The notes under the pieces: generated by a model
The model's input: the letters and a program-made list of their open reading frames with translations, nothing else
Database searches by the model: none
What the model was told of the DNA's origin: nothing
Part shown: piece after piece, positions 45,287-54,422 of the stretch
Layout of the letters: each line of letters starts with the position of its first letter
Position numbering within the stretch: the stretch's first letter is position 1
Made by a program: the position numbers and the translations under genes
Origin: Pseudomonas viridiflava
Lineage (GTDB): Bacteria; Pseudomonadota; Gammaproteobacteria; Pseudomonadales; Pseudomonadaceae
DNA: 64,000 nt
Assembly (NCBI RefSeq): GCF_900590885.1
Contig: NZ_UUON01000019.1
Span: 1-64,000, forward strand
Direction: 5' to 3'

Positions 45287-46440
45287 TTCGTCCTGCACAG
45301 GGCGACGCACACGAACGCGCCGCCTGCCAATGCCACACACAACAGCGCCAATGGCCAGGCCTGCTGGCTTACCAGCAGGCTTGCCACACCGCCAATGACG
45401 GCTGCCATCAGTTGATGCATAAACCCGCTCAAGGCCATGGCGTAGGAACCGCTGACCGGTGACTCATCATTGGCCAGGGACAAACTGATCGGGTAACTCA
45501 TCGACTGCCCCAACACTGCCAGGCAATACGGCAGCCACAGCAGCACCGCGAGCCCACTGGCAAGCACACTGCCCAGCAGCATCACGGCGCTGCCGAGCAA
45601 CACCAGGGCCACGCCCCAACTCATCATCGTCAAGCGGCCCATGCGCGCAACGAACCGGTTGACCATCAACGCCCCCGCCATATACGCCGCGCTGATCGGC
45701 CACCCCAACCAGCCATACTGCGTCGCACTCCATTCGAAACGCCCCTGCAGTATCAATGGCGCACAGGTGTTAAACGCTATGATCACCCCATAGCCCAACC
45801 CGCCGGCCAATGCTGCGTGCAGGAAGGGCGGGTGGCGCAGAATCGTGGCGTAAATGCGCCGGGCCGCAAGCGAAGAATCGCTCTTCACCAAGGCAGGAAA
45901 CGTCACCCGTTGCAATACCAGCATCAACGCGACTGCGCCGATGGCAAGCGTATAGAAGATCGCCTCCCAGCCAAACGCCAGTTGCACCATCGAACCGGCA
46001 AACTGGCCGATACCCAGGGCGATCACAAAGGTCATGCCCAACCACGACAGGCCCTTGGCCAACAACGCGCCACTGAAACTATCGCGCACCAATACTCGCG
46101 CCATCACCGAAACGCCACCCGCGCCCAGGCCCTGGGTCAGCCGCAACGCGAGAAACGATTCCACATTGAACGCCGACGGAATCGCTGCACTCGCCAACGC
46201 ATAAAGCGCGAGGGCCGCCAGCAACACCGGCTTTCTACCCAGCCGTTCGCCGAGGCTGCCCCACAGCAACATCGGCAGCGCCATGCCCACCAGATAAACC
46301 GCCAGCGCCAGCGCGACGTGATCTTCAGCGGCGGGCAATGCCTGGGCGATAGCCGGGACGGCCGGCAAGTAGCTGCTGATACCGACCTGGGCGAGGAAGG
46401 CTGCGCAACAGGCGAGGGTGAGGGTGGTGGTATTTTTCAA
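45253..46440 (-). CDS. MFS transporter, Bcr/CflA-like
   Basis: 395-aa, 12-helix drug-efflux-type MFS protein: [13 protein letters not shown] in helix 1, [15 protein letters not shown] as loop 2-3 motif, and [21 protein letters not shown], typical for Bcr/CflA. Its stop lies inside the 3' end of the alcohol dehydrogenase gene on the other strand. Divergent from the epimerase-like gene. Substrate unknown. Confidence 0.85.
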   Translation of the reverse strand: MKNTTTLTLACCAAFLAQVGISSYLPAVPAIAQALPAAEDHVALALAVYLVGMALPMLLWGSLGERLGRKPVLLAALALYALASAAIPSAFNVESFLALRLTQGLGAGGVSVMARVLVRDSFSGALLAKGLSWLGMTFVIALGIGQFAGSMVQLAFGWEAIFYTLAIGAVALMLVLQRVTFPALVKSDSSLAARRIYATILRHPPFLHAALAGGLGYGVIIAFNTCAPLILQGRFEWSATQYGWLGWPISAAYMAGALMVNRFVARMGRLTMMSWGVALVLLGSAVMLLGSVLASGLAVLLWLPYCLAVLGQSMSYPISLSLANDESPVSGSYAMALSGFMHQLMAAVIGGVASLLVSQQAWPLALLCVALAGGAFVCVALCRTNQNALRKISSI

Positions 46441-46535
46441 GGGCGGGCTTATCCTTTTTCAGCGGTAAGCTACAAGCTGATAATGTGTTTGTCTCTAACC
46501 TGCCGCTTATCGTTTGTAACCAAGGAACCCACCCC

Positions 46536-47210
46536 ATGAGAGTTCTGTTATTCGGTGCCACCGGCATGGTCGGCCAGGGTGTTCTACGTGAGTGCCTGCT
46601 GGCCGCTGACGTGCAGGAAGTGGTCGCCGTCGGCCGCACGCCGTTGACCCAGGAACACGGCAAGCTGCACCAGGTGTTGCACGGCGACATGCTGGATTTC
46701 CAGCCGTTGGAAAACCTGCTGCAAGGCTTTGATGCGTGTTTCTTCTGCCTTGGCGTTTCGTCGGCGGGTATGAATGAGACCAAGTACACCCACCTCACTT
46801 ATGACCTCACCCTTGTGGCCGCCAGCACCTTGGCGCGGCTCAATCCGCAGATGACGTTTATCTATGTGTCCGGTGCTGGCACCGACAGCTCCGAGGCGGG
46901 CAAGTCGATGTGGGCGCGGGTCAAGGGCAAGACCGAGAATGCCTTGCTGCGCCTGCCGTTCAAGGCGGTGTATCTGTTTCGGCCGGGGGTGATCCAGCCG
47001 TTGCACGGGGTGCGTTCGAAGACGCCGTTGTACCAGGCCTTCTATTCCGTGCTGGGGCCATTGCTGTCGTTTTTGCGGCGGGTAAAACCGAGCTGGGTGG
47101 TGAGCACCGAAACCGTCGGCCGGGCGATGTTGCAGGCGGTGAGCCACGGCGCGCCGCAGCCGGTGGTGGAGCAGGCCGAAATCAATCGCCTGGCCAGCGA
47201 GCGCCGCTGA
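46536..47210 (+). CDS. NAD(P)-binding epimerase/dehydratase-like protein
   Basis: 224-aa short-chain Rossmann protein of the atypical SDR group: LFGATGMVGQGVLREC (nucleotide-binding), CFFCLGVSSAGMNETKYTHLTYDLT, FIYVSGAGTDSSEAGKSMWARVKGKTE (with an active-site-like Lys), LFRPGVIQP. Similar to uncharacterised quinone-oxidoreductase-like or epimerase-like proteins. The AAGGA site lies 10 nt before the ATG. The stop overlaps the LysR start (TGATG). Confidence 0.82.
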   Translation: MRVLLFGATGMVGQGVLRECLLAADVQEVVAVGRTPLTQEHGKLHQVLHGDMLDFQPLENLLQGFDACFFCLGVSSAGMNETKYTHLTYDLTLVAASTLARLNPQMTFIYVSGAGTDSSEAGKSMWARVKGKTENALLRLPFKAVYLFRPGVIQPLHGVRSKTPLYQAFYSVLGPLLSFLRRVKPSWVVSTETVGRAMLQAVSHGAPQPVVEQAEINRLASERR

Positions 47211-48139
47211 TGTTGCACAAGAGTCTGGTGCGGCGCCTGGATCTGATCACCTTGCAATTGTTCGTGGCGGTGTTTGAGGAAGGCACCCTGACCCGCGCTG
47301 CCGCCCGCGAAGCCATCGCCGTGTCGGCGGCCAGCAAGCGCTTGATGGAGTTGGAGCAGGTGCTGGGCGTGAGCCTGTTCGTGCGCCGAGCCAAGGGCAT
47401 GGAGCTGACGGCGGCCGGTGAAACCCTGCTGCACCATGCGCGGCAGATGCTGTTCAACGTCGAGAAAATGGGCCTGGAGCTGGGCGAACACAGCCACGGC
47501 GTGCGCGGTTATGTGCGGATGCTGGCCAACCTCTCGGCGATCATTCAGTTTCTTCCAGAAGACCTGCGCGACTTTTCCGAGCTCCATCCGCAAGTCAAAA
47601 CCGACCTGGAGGAACGCCCCAGCTTTGGCGTGGTGCAAGGCGTATTGGACGGGGTGGCCGACCTGGGCATCTGCTCCAGCGACACCGACACCAAAGGCCT
47701 GCCCAGCGTGACCTATCGCCATGACAAGCTGGTGGTGCTGATGCCGCCGGATCACCCGTTGGCAGCGCGCGAATCCCTGGCCTTCAGCGAAACCCTGGAC
47801 AGCGATTACGTCGGCCTGCACGCCGCCAGCTCGATCAATATGCGCACCCACGCCGCCGCGCGTGAGGCCGGCAAGATGCTGCGCCTGCGCATTCATGTGC
47901 CGGGCTTCGATGCGATGTGCCGGATGGTCCAGGCCAATATGGGCATCGGCATCCTGCCGCATAAGGCTTATGAACTGTTTGGCCGTGCCCTGGGCTTGCA
48001 CGCCGTGCCGTTGACGGATGCGTGGTCGGACCGCAGCCTGATCCTGGTGGTGCGCGATGAGGCGCAGCTGTCGCCGGTGAGCCGGTTATTGTTTGATTAT
48101 CTAAGCGTTCGCGTATCGCGAACGCTCCTTGCCAACTGA
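47210..48139 (+). CDS. LysR-family regulator of the CoA-transferase/lyase cluster
   Basis: 309-aa LysR regulator: helix-turn-helix at about 20-60 (GTLTRAAAREAIAVSAASKRLMELEQVLG) and a substrate-binding domain from about 95. The ATG at 47210 overlaps the previous stop. Its 3' end contains a perfect inverted repeat with a T-N11-A core (48104-48126), 80 bp before the CoA-transferase gene, which it very likely controls. Confidence 0.88.
   Translation: MLHKSLVRRLDLITLQLFVAVFEEGTLTRAAAREAIAVSAASKRLMELEQVLGVSLFVRRAKGMELTAAGETLLHHARQMLFNVEKMGLELGEHSHGVRGYVRMLANLSAIIQFLPEDLRDFSELHPQVKTDLEERPSFGVVQGVLDGVADLGICSSDTDTKGLPSVTYRHDKLVVLMPPDHPLAARESLAFSETLDSDYVGLHAASSINMRTHAAAREAGKMLRLRIHVPGFDAMCRMVQANMGIGILPHKAYELFGRALGLHAVPLTDAWSDRSLILVVRDEAQLSPVSRLLFDYLSVRVSRTLLAN
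48104..48126 (+). promoter_or_regulatory. Perfect inverted repeat in the 3' end of the LysR gene (putative LysR operator)
   Basis: AGCGTTCGCG-TAT-CGCGAACGCT, 10-bp arms with a 3-bp centre. The inner TCGCGTATCGCGA fits the T-N11-A rule for LysR-type binding sites. No T run follows, so it is a better operator than terminator. Confidence 0.55.
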
Positions 48140-48206
48140 CGGTTGGATTTCTCCTGCCGCTGTCCTCTAGCCTTGGTCCACATTCCAAGAATAAGAGGTA
48201 CACCCC

Positions 48207-49400
48207 ATGACGGCTCCCCTGAGCGGTATCAAGGTGATCGAGATCGGCACGCTGATCGCCGCGCCGTTTGCCGCGCGGCTGATGGGCGAGTTCGGCGCCG
48301 AGGTGATCAAGATCGAGGCCATGGGGCAGGGCGATCCACTTCGCAAATGGCGAAAGCTGCACGAAGGCACGTCGCTGTGGTGGTACCTGCAATCGCGTAA
48401 CAAGAAATCCCTTGCCCTGGACCTCAAGTCCGCCGAGGGCCTGAGCCTGATCAAACAGCTGCTCGGCGACGCCGACGTGCTGATCGAAAACCTGCGCCCC
48501 GGCGGCCTGGAAAAACTCGGTCTGGGCTGGGACGTGCTGCACGCCCTCAACCCCAAGCTGACCCTGGTGCGCATCTCCGGCTACGGCCAGACCGGCCCCT
48601 ACCGCGACCGCCCCGGCTTCGGTGCCATCGGCGAGGCCATGGGCGGCATCCGCTACACCACCGGCAACCCGGACTCGCCGCCGGCGCGGGTCGGTGTGAG
48701 TCTCGGTGATTCCCTGGCGTCGTTGCACGGCGTGATCGGCGCGCTGATGTCATTGCTGCGGGTCAAGACCGGGCAGGGCGACGGGCAGATTGTCGACGTG
48801 TCCCTGGCCGAAAGCGTGTTCAACCTGATGGAAAGCCTGGTGCCCGAATACGACATGCTCGGCCATGTGCGTGAACGCAGCGGCGGGGCCTTGCCGGGTA
48901 TCGCACCGTCCAATACCTACCTGACCGCCGATGGCGCCTATGTGGTGATTGCCGGCAACAGCGACCCGATCTACAAGCGCCTGATGACCACCATCGGCCG
49001 CGCCGACCTCGCCGAAGCGCCCGAGTTTGCCCACAACGATGGCCGCGCGGCGAAGAGTGGTCTGCTGGATGCGGCGATCACCCACTGGACCAGCAGCCTG
49101 TCTATCGACCAGGTACTCAGCGCTCTCGAAGCCGCCGAAGTGCCGGCCGGGCGCATCTACTCGGTGGCCGATATCGTCAGCGACCCGCATTACCAAGCGC
49201 GCGAGATGTTGCTCAACGCCGAGCTGCCGGGCGGTGTGTCGGTGAAGATGCCTGGCATCGTGCCCAAGCTGTCGGAAACCCCCGGCGCTGTGAACTGGCA
49301 AGGTCCCACACTGGGTCAGCATACGGATGACATCCTTGGCAGCCTGGGCCTGACGGTTGCCGATATCCAACGCCTGAAAACCTCGGGAGTGGTGCAATGA
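48207..49400 (+). CDS. Family III CoA-transferase (CaiB/BaiF)
   Basis: 397-aa CoA-transferase. The catalytic Asp is expected at Asp168 (VSLGDSLASLHG), with N-terminal LSGIKVIEIGTLIAAPFAARL and ISGYGQTGPYRDRPGFGAIGEAMGG as family blocks. Coupled by a 4-nt overlap to an HMG-CoA-lyase gene. The same two activities act together in succinate-hydroxymethylglutarate CoA-transfer and cleavage, so activation of a 3-hydroxy-3-methylglutarate-type acid is my favoured reading; other dicarboxylates are possible. Confidence 0.9.
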   Translation: MTAPLSGIKVIEIGTLIAAPFAARLMGEFGAEVIKIEAMGQGDPLRKWRKLHEGTSLWWYLQSRNKKSLALDLKSAEGLSLIKQLLGDADVLIENLRPGGLEKLGLGWDVLHALNPKLTLVRISGYGQTGPYRDRPGFGAIGEAMGGIRYTTGNPDSPPARVGVSLGDSLASLHGVIGALMSLLRVKTGQGDGQIVDVSLAESVFNLMESLVPEYDMLGHVRERSGGALPGIAPSNTYLTADGAYVVIAGNSDPIYKRLMTTIGRADLAEAPEFAHNDGRAAKSGLLDAAITHWTSSLSIDQVLSALEAAEVPAGRIYSVADIVSDPHYQAREMLLNAELPGGVSVKMPGIVPKLSETPGAVNWQGPTLGQHTDDILGSLGLTVADIQRLKTSGVVQ

Positions 49401-50338
49401 TTACTGACTATTCAGACCCGCTGATCGTGCAGGAAGTGTCCCCGCGCGATGGCCTGCAAATCGAACCGACCTGGGTCGAGACCGCCGACAAGATCGCGCT
49501 GATTAACCAGCTGTCCCTGGCGGGTTTTTCGCGCATCGAAGCTGGTTCATTCGTGTCGCCCAAAGCCATCCCTGCGTTGCGTGACGGCGAGCAGGTGTTC
49601 CAGGGCATTCAGCGCAAACCCGGGGTGATCTATGTGGCGTTGGTCCCCAACCTCAGGGGCGCCCAGCGTGCCATCGAGTCTGGAGCGGATGAACTGAACC
49701 TGGTGATGTCGGCCAGTCAGACCCACAACCTGGCGAATATGCGCATGCGCTGCGAGGCATCGCTGGCGGCATTCGGCGACATCGTGAGCTATGCCAGCGA
49801 GCACCCGGTGCGCCTCAATGCGAGCATCGCCACCACCTTTGGTTGCCCGTTCGAAGGCAAGATCGATGAAGACCGCGTGCTGCAAATTGTCGAGGCTTAT
49901 CTGGAGTTGGGCATCCCGGGCATCAGCCTGGCCGACACCACCGGCATGGCCAACCCGCGCCAGGTGGAACGCCTGGTCAAGCGTGTGTTGCAGCGTGTGC
50001 CTGCGAGCGACCTGACCCTGCATTTTCACAACACCCGCGGCCTGGGGTTGTGCAATGTGCTGGCCGCCTATGAAGCCGGTGCCCGTCGCTTTGATGCGGC
50101 GCTCGGTGGCCTCGGCGGTTGCCCGTTTGCGCCGGGGGCGTCGGGCAATATCTGCACCGAAGATCTGGTCAACCTGTGTGAAGAGGTCGGGATCCCCACC
50201 GGTATCGACCTGCCGCACCTGCTGAAAATGGCCCGTCGCTTGCCCGACCTGCTCGGGCACGAACTGCCCGGCCAGGTGGCCAAGGCCGGGCGCAACTGCG
50301 ATCTGCATCCGCCACCGGCGTACATCGCCACGCTGTAA
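49397..50338 (+). CDS. Hydroxymethylglutaryl-CoA lyase-type enzyme
   Basis: 313-aa TIM-barrel lyase. EVSPRDGLQIEP (metal-binding Asp), LHFHNTRGLGLCN (metal-binding His pair) and the signature GLGGCPFAPGASGNICTEDL with the catalytic Cys near residue 243 are intact. It should cleave HMG-CoA or a close analogue to acetyl-CoA and acetoacetate. Overlaps the CoA-transferase gene (ATGA) and precedes a transporter gene, forming a catabolic operon. Confidence 0.92.
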   Translation: MITDYSDPLIVQEVSPRDGLQIEPTWVETADKIALINQLSLAGFSRIEAGSFVSPKAIPALRDGEQVFQGIQRKPGVIYVALVPNLRGAQRAIESGADELNLVMSASQTHNLANMRMRCEASLAAFGDIVSYASEHPVRLNASIATTFGCPFEGKIDEDRVLQIVEAYLELGIPGISLADTTGMANPRQVERLVKRVLQRVPASDLTLHFHNTRGLGLCNVLAAYEAGARRFDAALGGLGGCPFAPGASGNICTEDLVNLCEEVGIPTGIDLPHLLKMARRLPDLLGHELPGQVAKAGRNCDLHPPPAYIATL

Positions 50339-50398
50339 CGCCGCACCAGACAACAAAAACAATCGGGCGCCTGTGAGCAGCCCGCTGGAGAGAAACCC

Positions 50399-51730
50399 AT
50401 GAGCACTAATACGTTAGAGGCCGGCGCGCGCCCGGCCGCTGAAATCGATGCCGAAAAAGCCCTGGTCAGCAAGGTCGCCTGGCGCCTGATGCCGCTGATC
50501 ATGGTGTGCTACCTGTTCGCGTTTTTTGACCGCATCAACATCAGCTTTGCCAAGTTTCAGCTGCAAGCCGACCTGAGCCTGAGCGATACCGCCTACGGCC
50601 TGGGCGCCGGCTTGTTTGTGGTGGGCTATGTGATTTTCGAAGTGCCAAGCAACATGATGCTCTACAAGGTCGGCGCGCGGCGCTGGATCGCGCGGATCAT
50701 GATGTCGTGGGGCCTGGCCACGGCGGCCATGGTGTTTGTCACCGCCGAATGGCAGTTCTATGGCCTGCGCTTCATCATCGGCGCGATGGAGGCGGGTTTC
50801 GCGCCGGGCGTGCTGTATTACCTGACGCTGTGGTTCCCGCAGCACTTCCGTGGGCGCATCACCTCGATGCTGTTTTTGGCGTCGGCCTTCGCCGGTTTGG
50901 TTGGCGCACCGTTCTCCGGCCTGGTGTTGGAGCATCTAGACGGCGTGCTGCAGATGCGCGGCTGGCACTGGCTGTTTCTGCTCGGCGGCTTGCCGTGCAT
51001 CGGCCTGGGTTTCCTGGTGCTGACCTTGCTCAAGGACCGCATTGAAGACGCCCATTGGCTGACGGCGGCGGAGAAGGCCTTGCTGTCCAGCCGTATCGCC
51101 AAGCATGAGCCGAACCAGCACGGTGGCTCGCTGCTGTCGGCGATTCGTATTCCTGGCTTTTTGATGCTCGGGTTTATCTATTTCCTGATCCAGGTGGCGT
51201 CCTACGGCCTCAACTTCTGGGCGCCGCAACTGATCCGCAGCGCTGGCACCCAGAGCCCGGTGATGATTGGTTTGCTCACGGCAATTCCTTATGTGTGCGG
51301 CGCGATCAGCATGGTCGTGATCGGGCGTCTGTCGGATGCCACCGGTGAGCGTCGCAAGTTTGTCTGCGGCCTGGTGGTGCTGGGTGCGGTGGGCTTCTTC
51401 AGCGCCGGGATTTTTGCCGACCACACCACTTTCCTGATTATCGCGCTGGGCATGTTGGGCGCGGGCATCATCGCCTCGATCCCGACCTTCTGGACCTTGC
51501 CACCCAAGCTATTGGCCGGCGCCGGTGCCGGCGCGGCAGGCGGGATTGCGGTGATCAATACCCTCGGCCAGTTTGGCGGCATTGTCAGCCCGGTGATGGT
51601 GGGGCGGATCAAGGACCTGACCGGCAGCACCACCCCGGCGCTGTATGTGATTGGCGTGTGCGCGCTATTGGCTGCCGCGCTGCTGCTGTGGGGCCTTCCG
51701 CAAAAGTTACGCACGCTGGACAAGGGCTGA
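50399..51730 (+). CDS. MFS transporter, ACS (anion:cation symporter) family
   Basis: 443-aa permease with 12 helices. MPLIMVCYLFAFFDRINISFAKFQLQADL is the usual helix 1 of ACS transporters of organic acids (phthalate, tartrate, glucarate type). As the last gene of the CoA-transferase/lyase unit, 60 nt after the lyase with GGAGAG before the ATG, it likely imports the acid that the two enzymes break down. Confidence 0.88.
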   Translation: MSTNTLEAGARPAAEIDAEKALVSKVAWRLMPLIMVCYLFAFFDRINISFAKFQLQADLSLSDTAYGLGAGLFVVGYVIFEVPSNMMLYKVGARRWIARIMMSWGLATAAMVFVTAEWQFYGLRFIIGAMEAGFAPGVLYYLTLWFPQHFRGRITSMLFLASAFAGLVGAPFSGLVLEHLDGVLQMRGWHWLFLLGGLPCIGLGFLVLTLLKDRIEDAHWLTAAEKALLSSRIAKHEPNQHGGSLLSAIRIPGFLMLGFIYFLIQVASYGLNFWAPQLIRSAGTQSPVMIGLLTAIPYVCGAISMVVIGRLSDATGERRKFVCGLVVLGAVGFFSAGIFADHTTFLIIALGMLGAGIIASIPTFWTLPPKLLAGAGAGAAGGIAVINTLGQFGGIVSPVMVGRIKDLTGSTTPALYVIGVCALLAAALLLWGLPQKLRTLDKG

Positions 51731-52219
51731 TCAGCCTGCGGTAGCCAGTGCCCGGGTCGGCGTGGCGCTGAACTGAATCAACGCCACGCCGCCGATCAAC
51801 AACAACGCCCCCAGCACCCGGGGCGTTGTCAGTTGGCGCTGCGCCAGACCGAACAGGCCAAAGTGGTCGAGCAAAAGCGAAGCCAGAATCTGCCCGGCCA
51901 TGGCCAGGGCAATAAACCCCGACGCGCCCAGCTTGGGCAGCAGCATCAACGCCAGGGAAATAAAACACACACCGAATGCGCCACCGGCCCACATCCACAG
52001 CGGCGCCTTGCTGATAAAGGCCAGACTCGGCAGCGGCAAACGAAGCGCGATGATCACCGGCAGCAGCACGATGATGCTCACCAGCAGCGACGCCAATGTG
52101 GCCCACAACGGGTGGCCGAGCCCGCGCCCGAGGCTGGCATTGATTGCACTTTGAAACGGCACCACCGCGCCAGCGAACACGGCCAGCGCCAACAGTCCTG
52201 CCCAATGCAACGTCGTCAT
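51731..52219 (-). CDS. DMT family transporter, YdcZ type
   Basis: 162-aa inner-membrane protein with five hydrophobic segments (DUF606/YdcZ): GLLALAVFAGAVVPFQSAINASLGRGLG is characteristic. It is half the length of EamA transporters, so it probably works as a dimer. Substrate is unknown. The gene abuts the convergent MFS gene with no gap and diverges from a LysR gene. Confidence 0.88.
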   Translation of the reverse strand: MTTLHWAGLLALAVFAGAVVPFQSAINASLGRGLGHPLWATLASLLVSIIVLLPVIIALRLPLPSLAFISKAPLWMWAGGAFGVCFISLALMLLPKLGASGFIALAMAGQILASLLLDHFGLFGLAQRQLTTPRVLGALLLIGGVALIQFSATPTRALATAG

Positions 52220-52287
52220 TTTGAATCTCCCAGAGGTTTTGCTGGACTCTAGGCTATTCGTCGCGCAAATTTAAATTCCAAGTCCTT

Positions 52288-53202
52288 ATGCCGAGCATGC
52301 AGCTGATGAATGATCTGCGCCGCATCGACCTCAACCTGCTGGTGATCCTCGACGCTTTGCTCAGCGAGCAACACGTCACCCGCGCGGCCGAGCGTTTGCA
52401 CCTTAGCCAGCCGGCGGTCAGCCATGCGCTGGCGCGTTTAAGGGATTTGCTGGGTGACCCGCTGCTGGTGCGCCAGGGCGGCTCGCTGGTGCCGACCGCC
52501 CGCGCCCTGGAGCTGGCGGCGCCATTGGCTGAGGCGCTGGCCCAGGTGCAGGCGCTGCTGGCGCCGAATCAGTTCGACCCGGCCTCGGCCAAACGCAGGT
52601 TTCGCGTGGCGATGTCGGACTACAGCGCGGCAATATTCCTGCCGGATCTGGTGCGCACGTTGCGCCGTGAGGCACCCGGCATCGACCTGCAGATCATCCA
52701 GGCCAGCCGCGAAGGCATGGTGGACGGCGTACTTAATGGCGACCTCGACCTGGCGGCCGGAGTCTTCCCTGACATGCCGGCCGAACTGCGGACTACGCCA
52801 TTATTCGAAGAACACTACACCTGCCTGGTGGACCGCAGCAGCCTGCCGGACAGCGGCTTGCTGGACCTGCCCACGTACTTGTCGCGGCCACATGTACTGC
52901 TGGAAATGCGCGGCAGCGGCACCCCGGAAATCGAGCGGGCGCTGACCGCGATCCGCGAGCGCCGGCACGTTGCAATCAGCCTGCCGCACTGGGGCGTGGC
53001 ACCGCAGTTGATCCAGGGCACGGACCTGATTCTGACGGTGTCGTCCCGGGGCCTGTTGGCGATCGACCCTACACATCTGCTGGCTCTGCCGCCGCCTTTC
53101 CATATCCCCTCGTTTGCCTTCGAGCTGGCCTGGCATGCGCGGCGGGGTGGGGATTCGGGTTTGCAGTGGTTGATAGGGCAGGTGCAGGGTCTTTTGAAGT
53201 AG
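52288..53202 (+). CDS. LysR-family regulator
   Basis: 304-aa LysR regulator of the NodD/LeuO-like group (LRRIDLNLLVILDALLSEQHVTRAAERLHLSQPAVSHALARLRDLLGDPLLVRQG). Three in-frame ATGs lie within seven codons (52288, 52297, 52306); none has a strong ribosome site, and 52288 is kept as the longest. Divergent from the YdcZ-type gene across 68 bp, so it may control that gene. Confidence 0.88.
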   Translation: MPSMQLMNDLRRIDLNLLVILDALLSEQHVTRAAERLHLSQPAVSHALARLRDLLGDPLLVRQGGSLVPTARALELAAPLAEALAQVQALLAPNQFDPASAKRRFRVAMSDYSAAIFLPDLVRTLRREAPGIDLQIIQASREGMVDGVLNGDLDLAAGVFPDMPAELRTTPLFEEHYTCLVDRSSLPDSGLLDLPTYLSRPHVLLEMRGSGTPEIERALTAIRERRHVAISLPHWGVAPQLIQGTDLILTVSSRGLLAIDPTHLLALPPPFHIPSFAFELAWHARRGGDSGLQWLIGQVQGLLK

Positions 53203-53332
53203 CTTCGTCGTGGCTTCATCGACGACCGTTCGTCGCACTGGCGAGTTTTTTCTAAACCTTTGCCGCCCATGAAATTCGAATTCAGGGCGGGGTGTAGTCC
53301 CCGCATTTATTTTTGCCCTGGAGGAACCCATC

Positions 53333-53860
53333 ATGAGCCGCATGGCTATCCGGTTACGCACCGCCAGTTTCGCGATGCTGCTGGGCCTCGGCGCCAGCAA
53401 TGCTTTCGCCCAGTCGCCGGCTGAATTCATCGAGCAGGCCTCGGCCAAAGGCATGGCCGATATCGAAACCAGTCGCATGGCCCACGCCAAGACCTCGTCC
53501 CAGGAAATCAAGGACTACACCATCGAGGTGATCAACGAGCGCACCCTGGCTAACCAGCACCTGGCAGCCATCGCCAAGAAGCTCGACCTGCCTGTGGCGC
53601 CGCGCGAGAAGATCGTCGACAAGGCCGAAACCCTGATGCCCGAACTCAAGGACGGCGACTCGTTCGACGCCGCCTACACCGCGCAGCAGGTCAAGGAAAA
53701 CGAAGACGCCATCGCCCTGTTCAAACAGGAAGGCGCCGCGTCGGATGTGCCGGAAATAAAAGCGCTGGTGGATGAGACGCTGCCCAAGCTGGAAGAGCGT
53801 CTGCAAAAAGCCCGTGCCTTGGCATCGACCTACGGTAAAGGCCATCAAGGCGACGGTTGA
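53333..53860 (+). CDS. DUF4142 exported protein
   Basis: 175-aa helical protein, exported (signal ends SNAFA/QSPAEF). The DUF4142 ferritin-like four-helix bundle runs from FIEQASAKGMADIETSRMA to the C-terminus, with the HLAAIAKKLDLPVAP segment. Members are common periplasmic stress proteins of unknown mechanism. The GAGGAA ribosome site lies 7 nt before the ATG, and a strong terminator follows. Confidence 0.87.
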   Translation: MSRMAIRLRTASFAMLLGLGASNAFAQSPAEFIEQASAKGMADIETSRMAHAKTSSQEIKDYTIEVINERTLANQHLAAIAKKLDLPVAPREKIVDKAETLMPELKDGDSFDAAYTAQQVKENEDAIALFKQEGAASDVPEIKALVDETLPKLEERLQKARALASTYGKGHQGDG

Positions 53861-53880
53861 GTCCGTTACTTGATCGATGA

Positions 53881-53916
53881 AACGGCGGTTGGATTATCTC
53901 CAACCGCCGTTTTTTT
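53881..53916 (+). terminator. Terminator of the DUF4142 gene
   Basis: AACGGCGGTTGG (53881-53892) pairs with CCAACCGCCGTT (53900-53911), loop of 7 nt, then a T run to 53916. Its right end touches the stop codon of the convergent permease gene. Confidence 0.92.
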
Positions 53917-54340
53917 ATGCCTGATTCAGGTCCGTCTTGATCTGCGCCGCATCGTCGGCCGCCGCGCCGCAGCTGCTGTTGAGGCTGACGGTGCCGGTTT
54001 TACCGATGCTGCGATATTCCTGACGCAGTTTTTCCAGTTCTTTACGGTCCAGGCCGTCGAGGCTCAACACGGCATTCTGCGCATCCTTGGAGACGCGCAG
54101 CAGCTCATCGATCTTGATATGCAGAATGTCGTTGTCGCGGTTTTGCGTGTTCTGGATCAGGAACACCATCAGGAAGGTGATGATGGTGGTCGAAGTGTTG
54201 ATGATCAGTTGCCAGGTGTCGTTGTAGTGGAAATACGGCCCGCTCAGGCTCCACGCCAGGATCAACCCCACCGCTGCGTAGAAGGTGCGGGGGCTGCCTG
54301 CCCAGCGCGACAGGGATTGCGAGATTGCGGAGAATTTCAT
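53915..54340 (-). CDS. Low-affinity iron permease-like membrane protein
   Basis: 141-aa protein with two membrane helices (about 18-36 and 42-62: TWQLIINTSTTIITFLMVFLIQNTQNRDN), then a soluble helical tail. The TFLMVFLIQNTQNRD motif is that of the Fet4-like low-affinity iron permease family, whose bacterial members are short and of unproven function. The start at 54340 (MKFSAISQSLSRWAG) with AGGA upstream is chosen over a long unsupported extension. Confidence 0.85.
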   Translation of the reverse strand: MKFSAISQSLSRWAGSPRTFYAAVGLILAWSLSGPYFHYNDTWQLIINTSTTIITFLMVFLIQNTQNRDNDILHIKIDELLRVSKDAQNAVLSLDGLDRKELEKLRQEYRSIGKTGTVSLNSSCGAAADDAAQIKTDLNQA

Positions 54341-54422
54341 GACCGTTTTCCTAAATGGGTGGGTGATGAAATGATGGACCGCAGCGGCGTGCTGAAATTT
54401 CTTTTTACAATTAGCCGGGTTT

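Noticed and set aside
48207..50338. CoA-transferase and lyase considered as itaconate degradation genes
   Set aside because: That route uses an itaconate CoA-transferase, a hydratase and a citramalyl-CoA lyase of a different fold. Here no hydratase is present and the lyase has the HMG-CoA signature.
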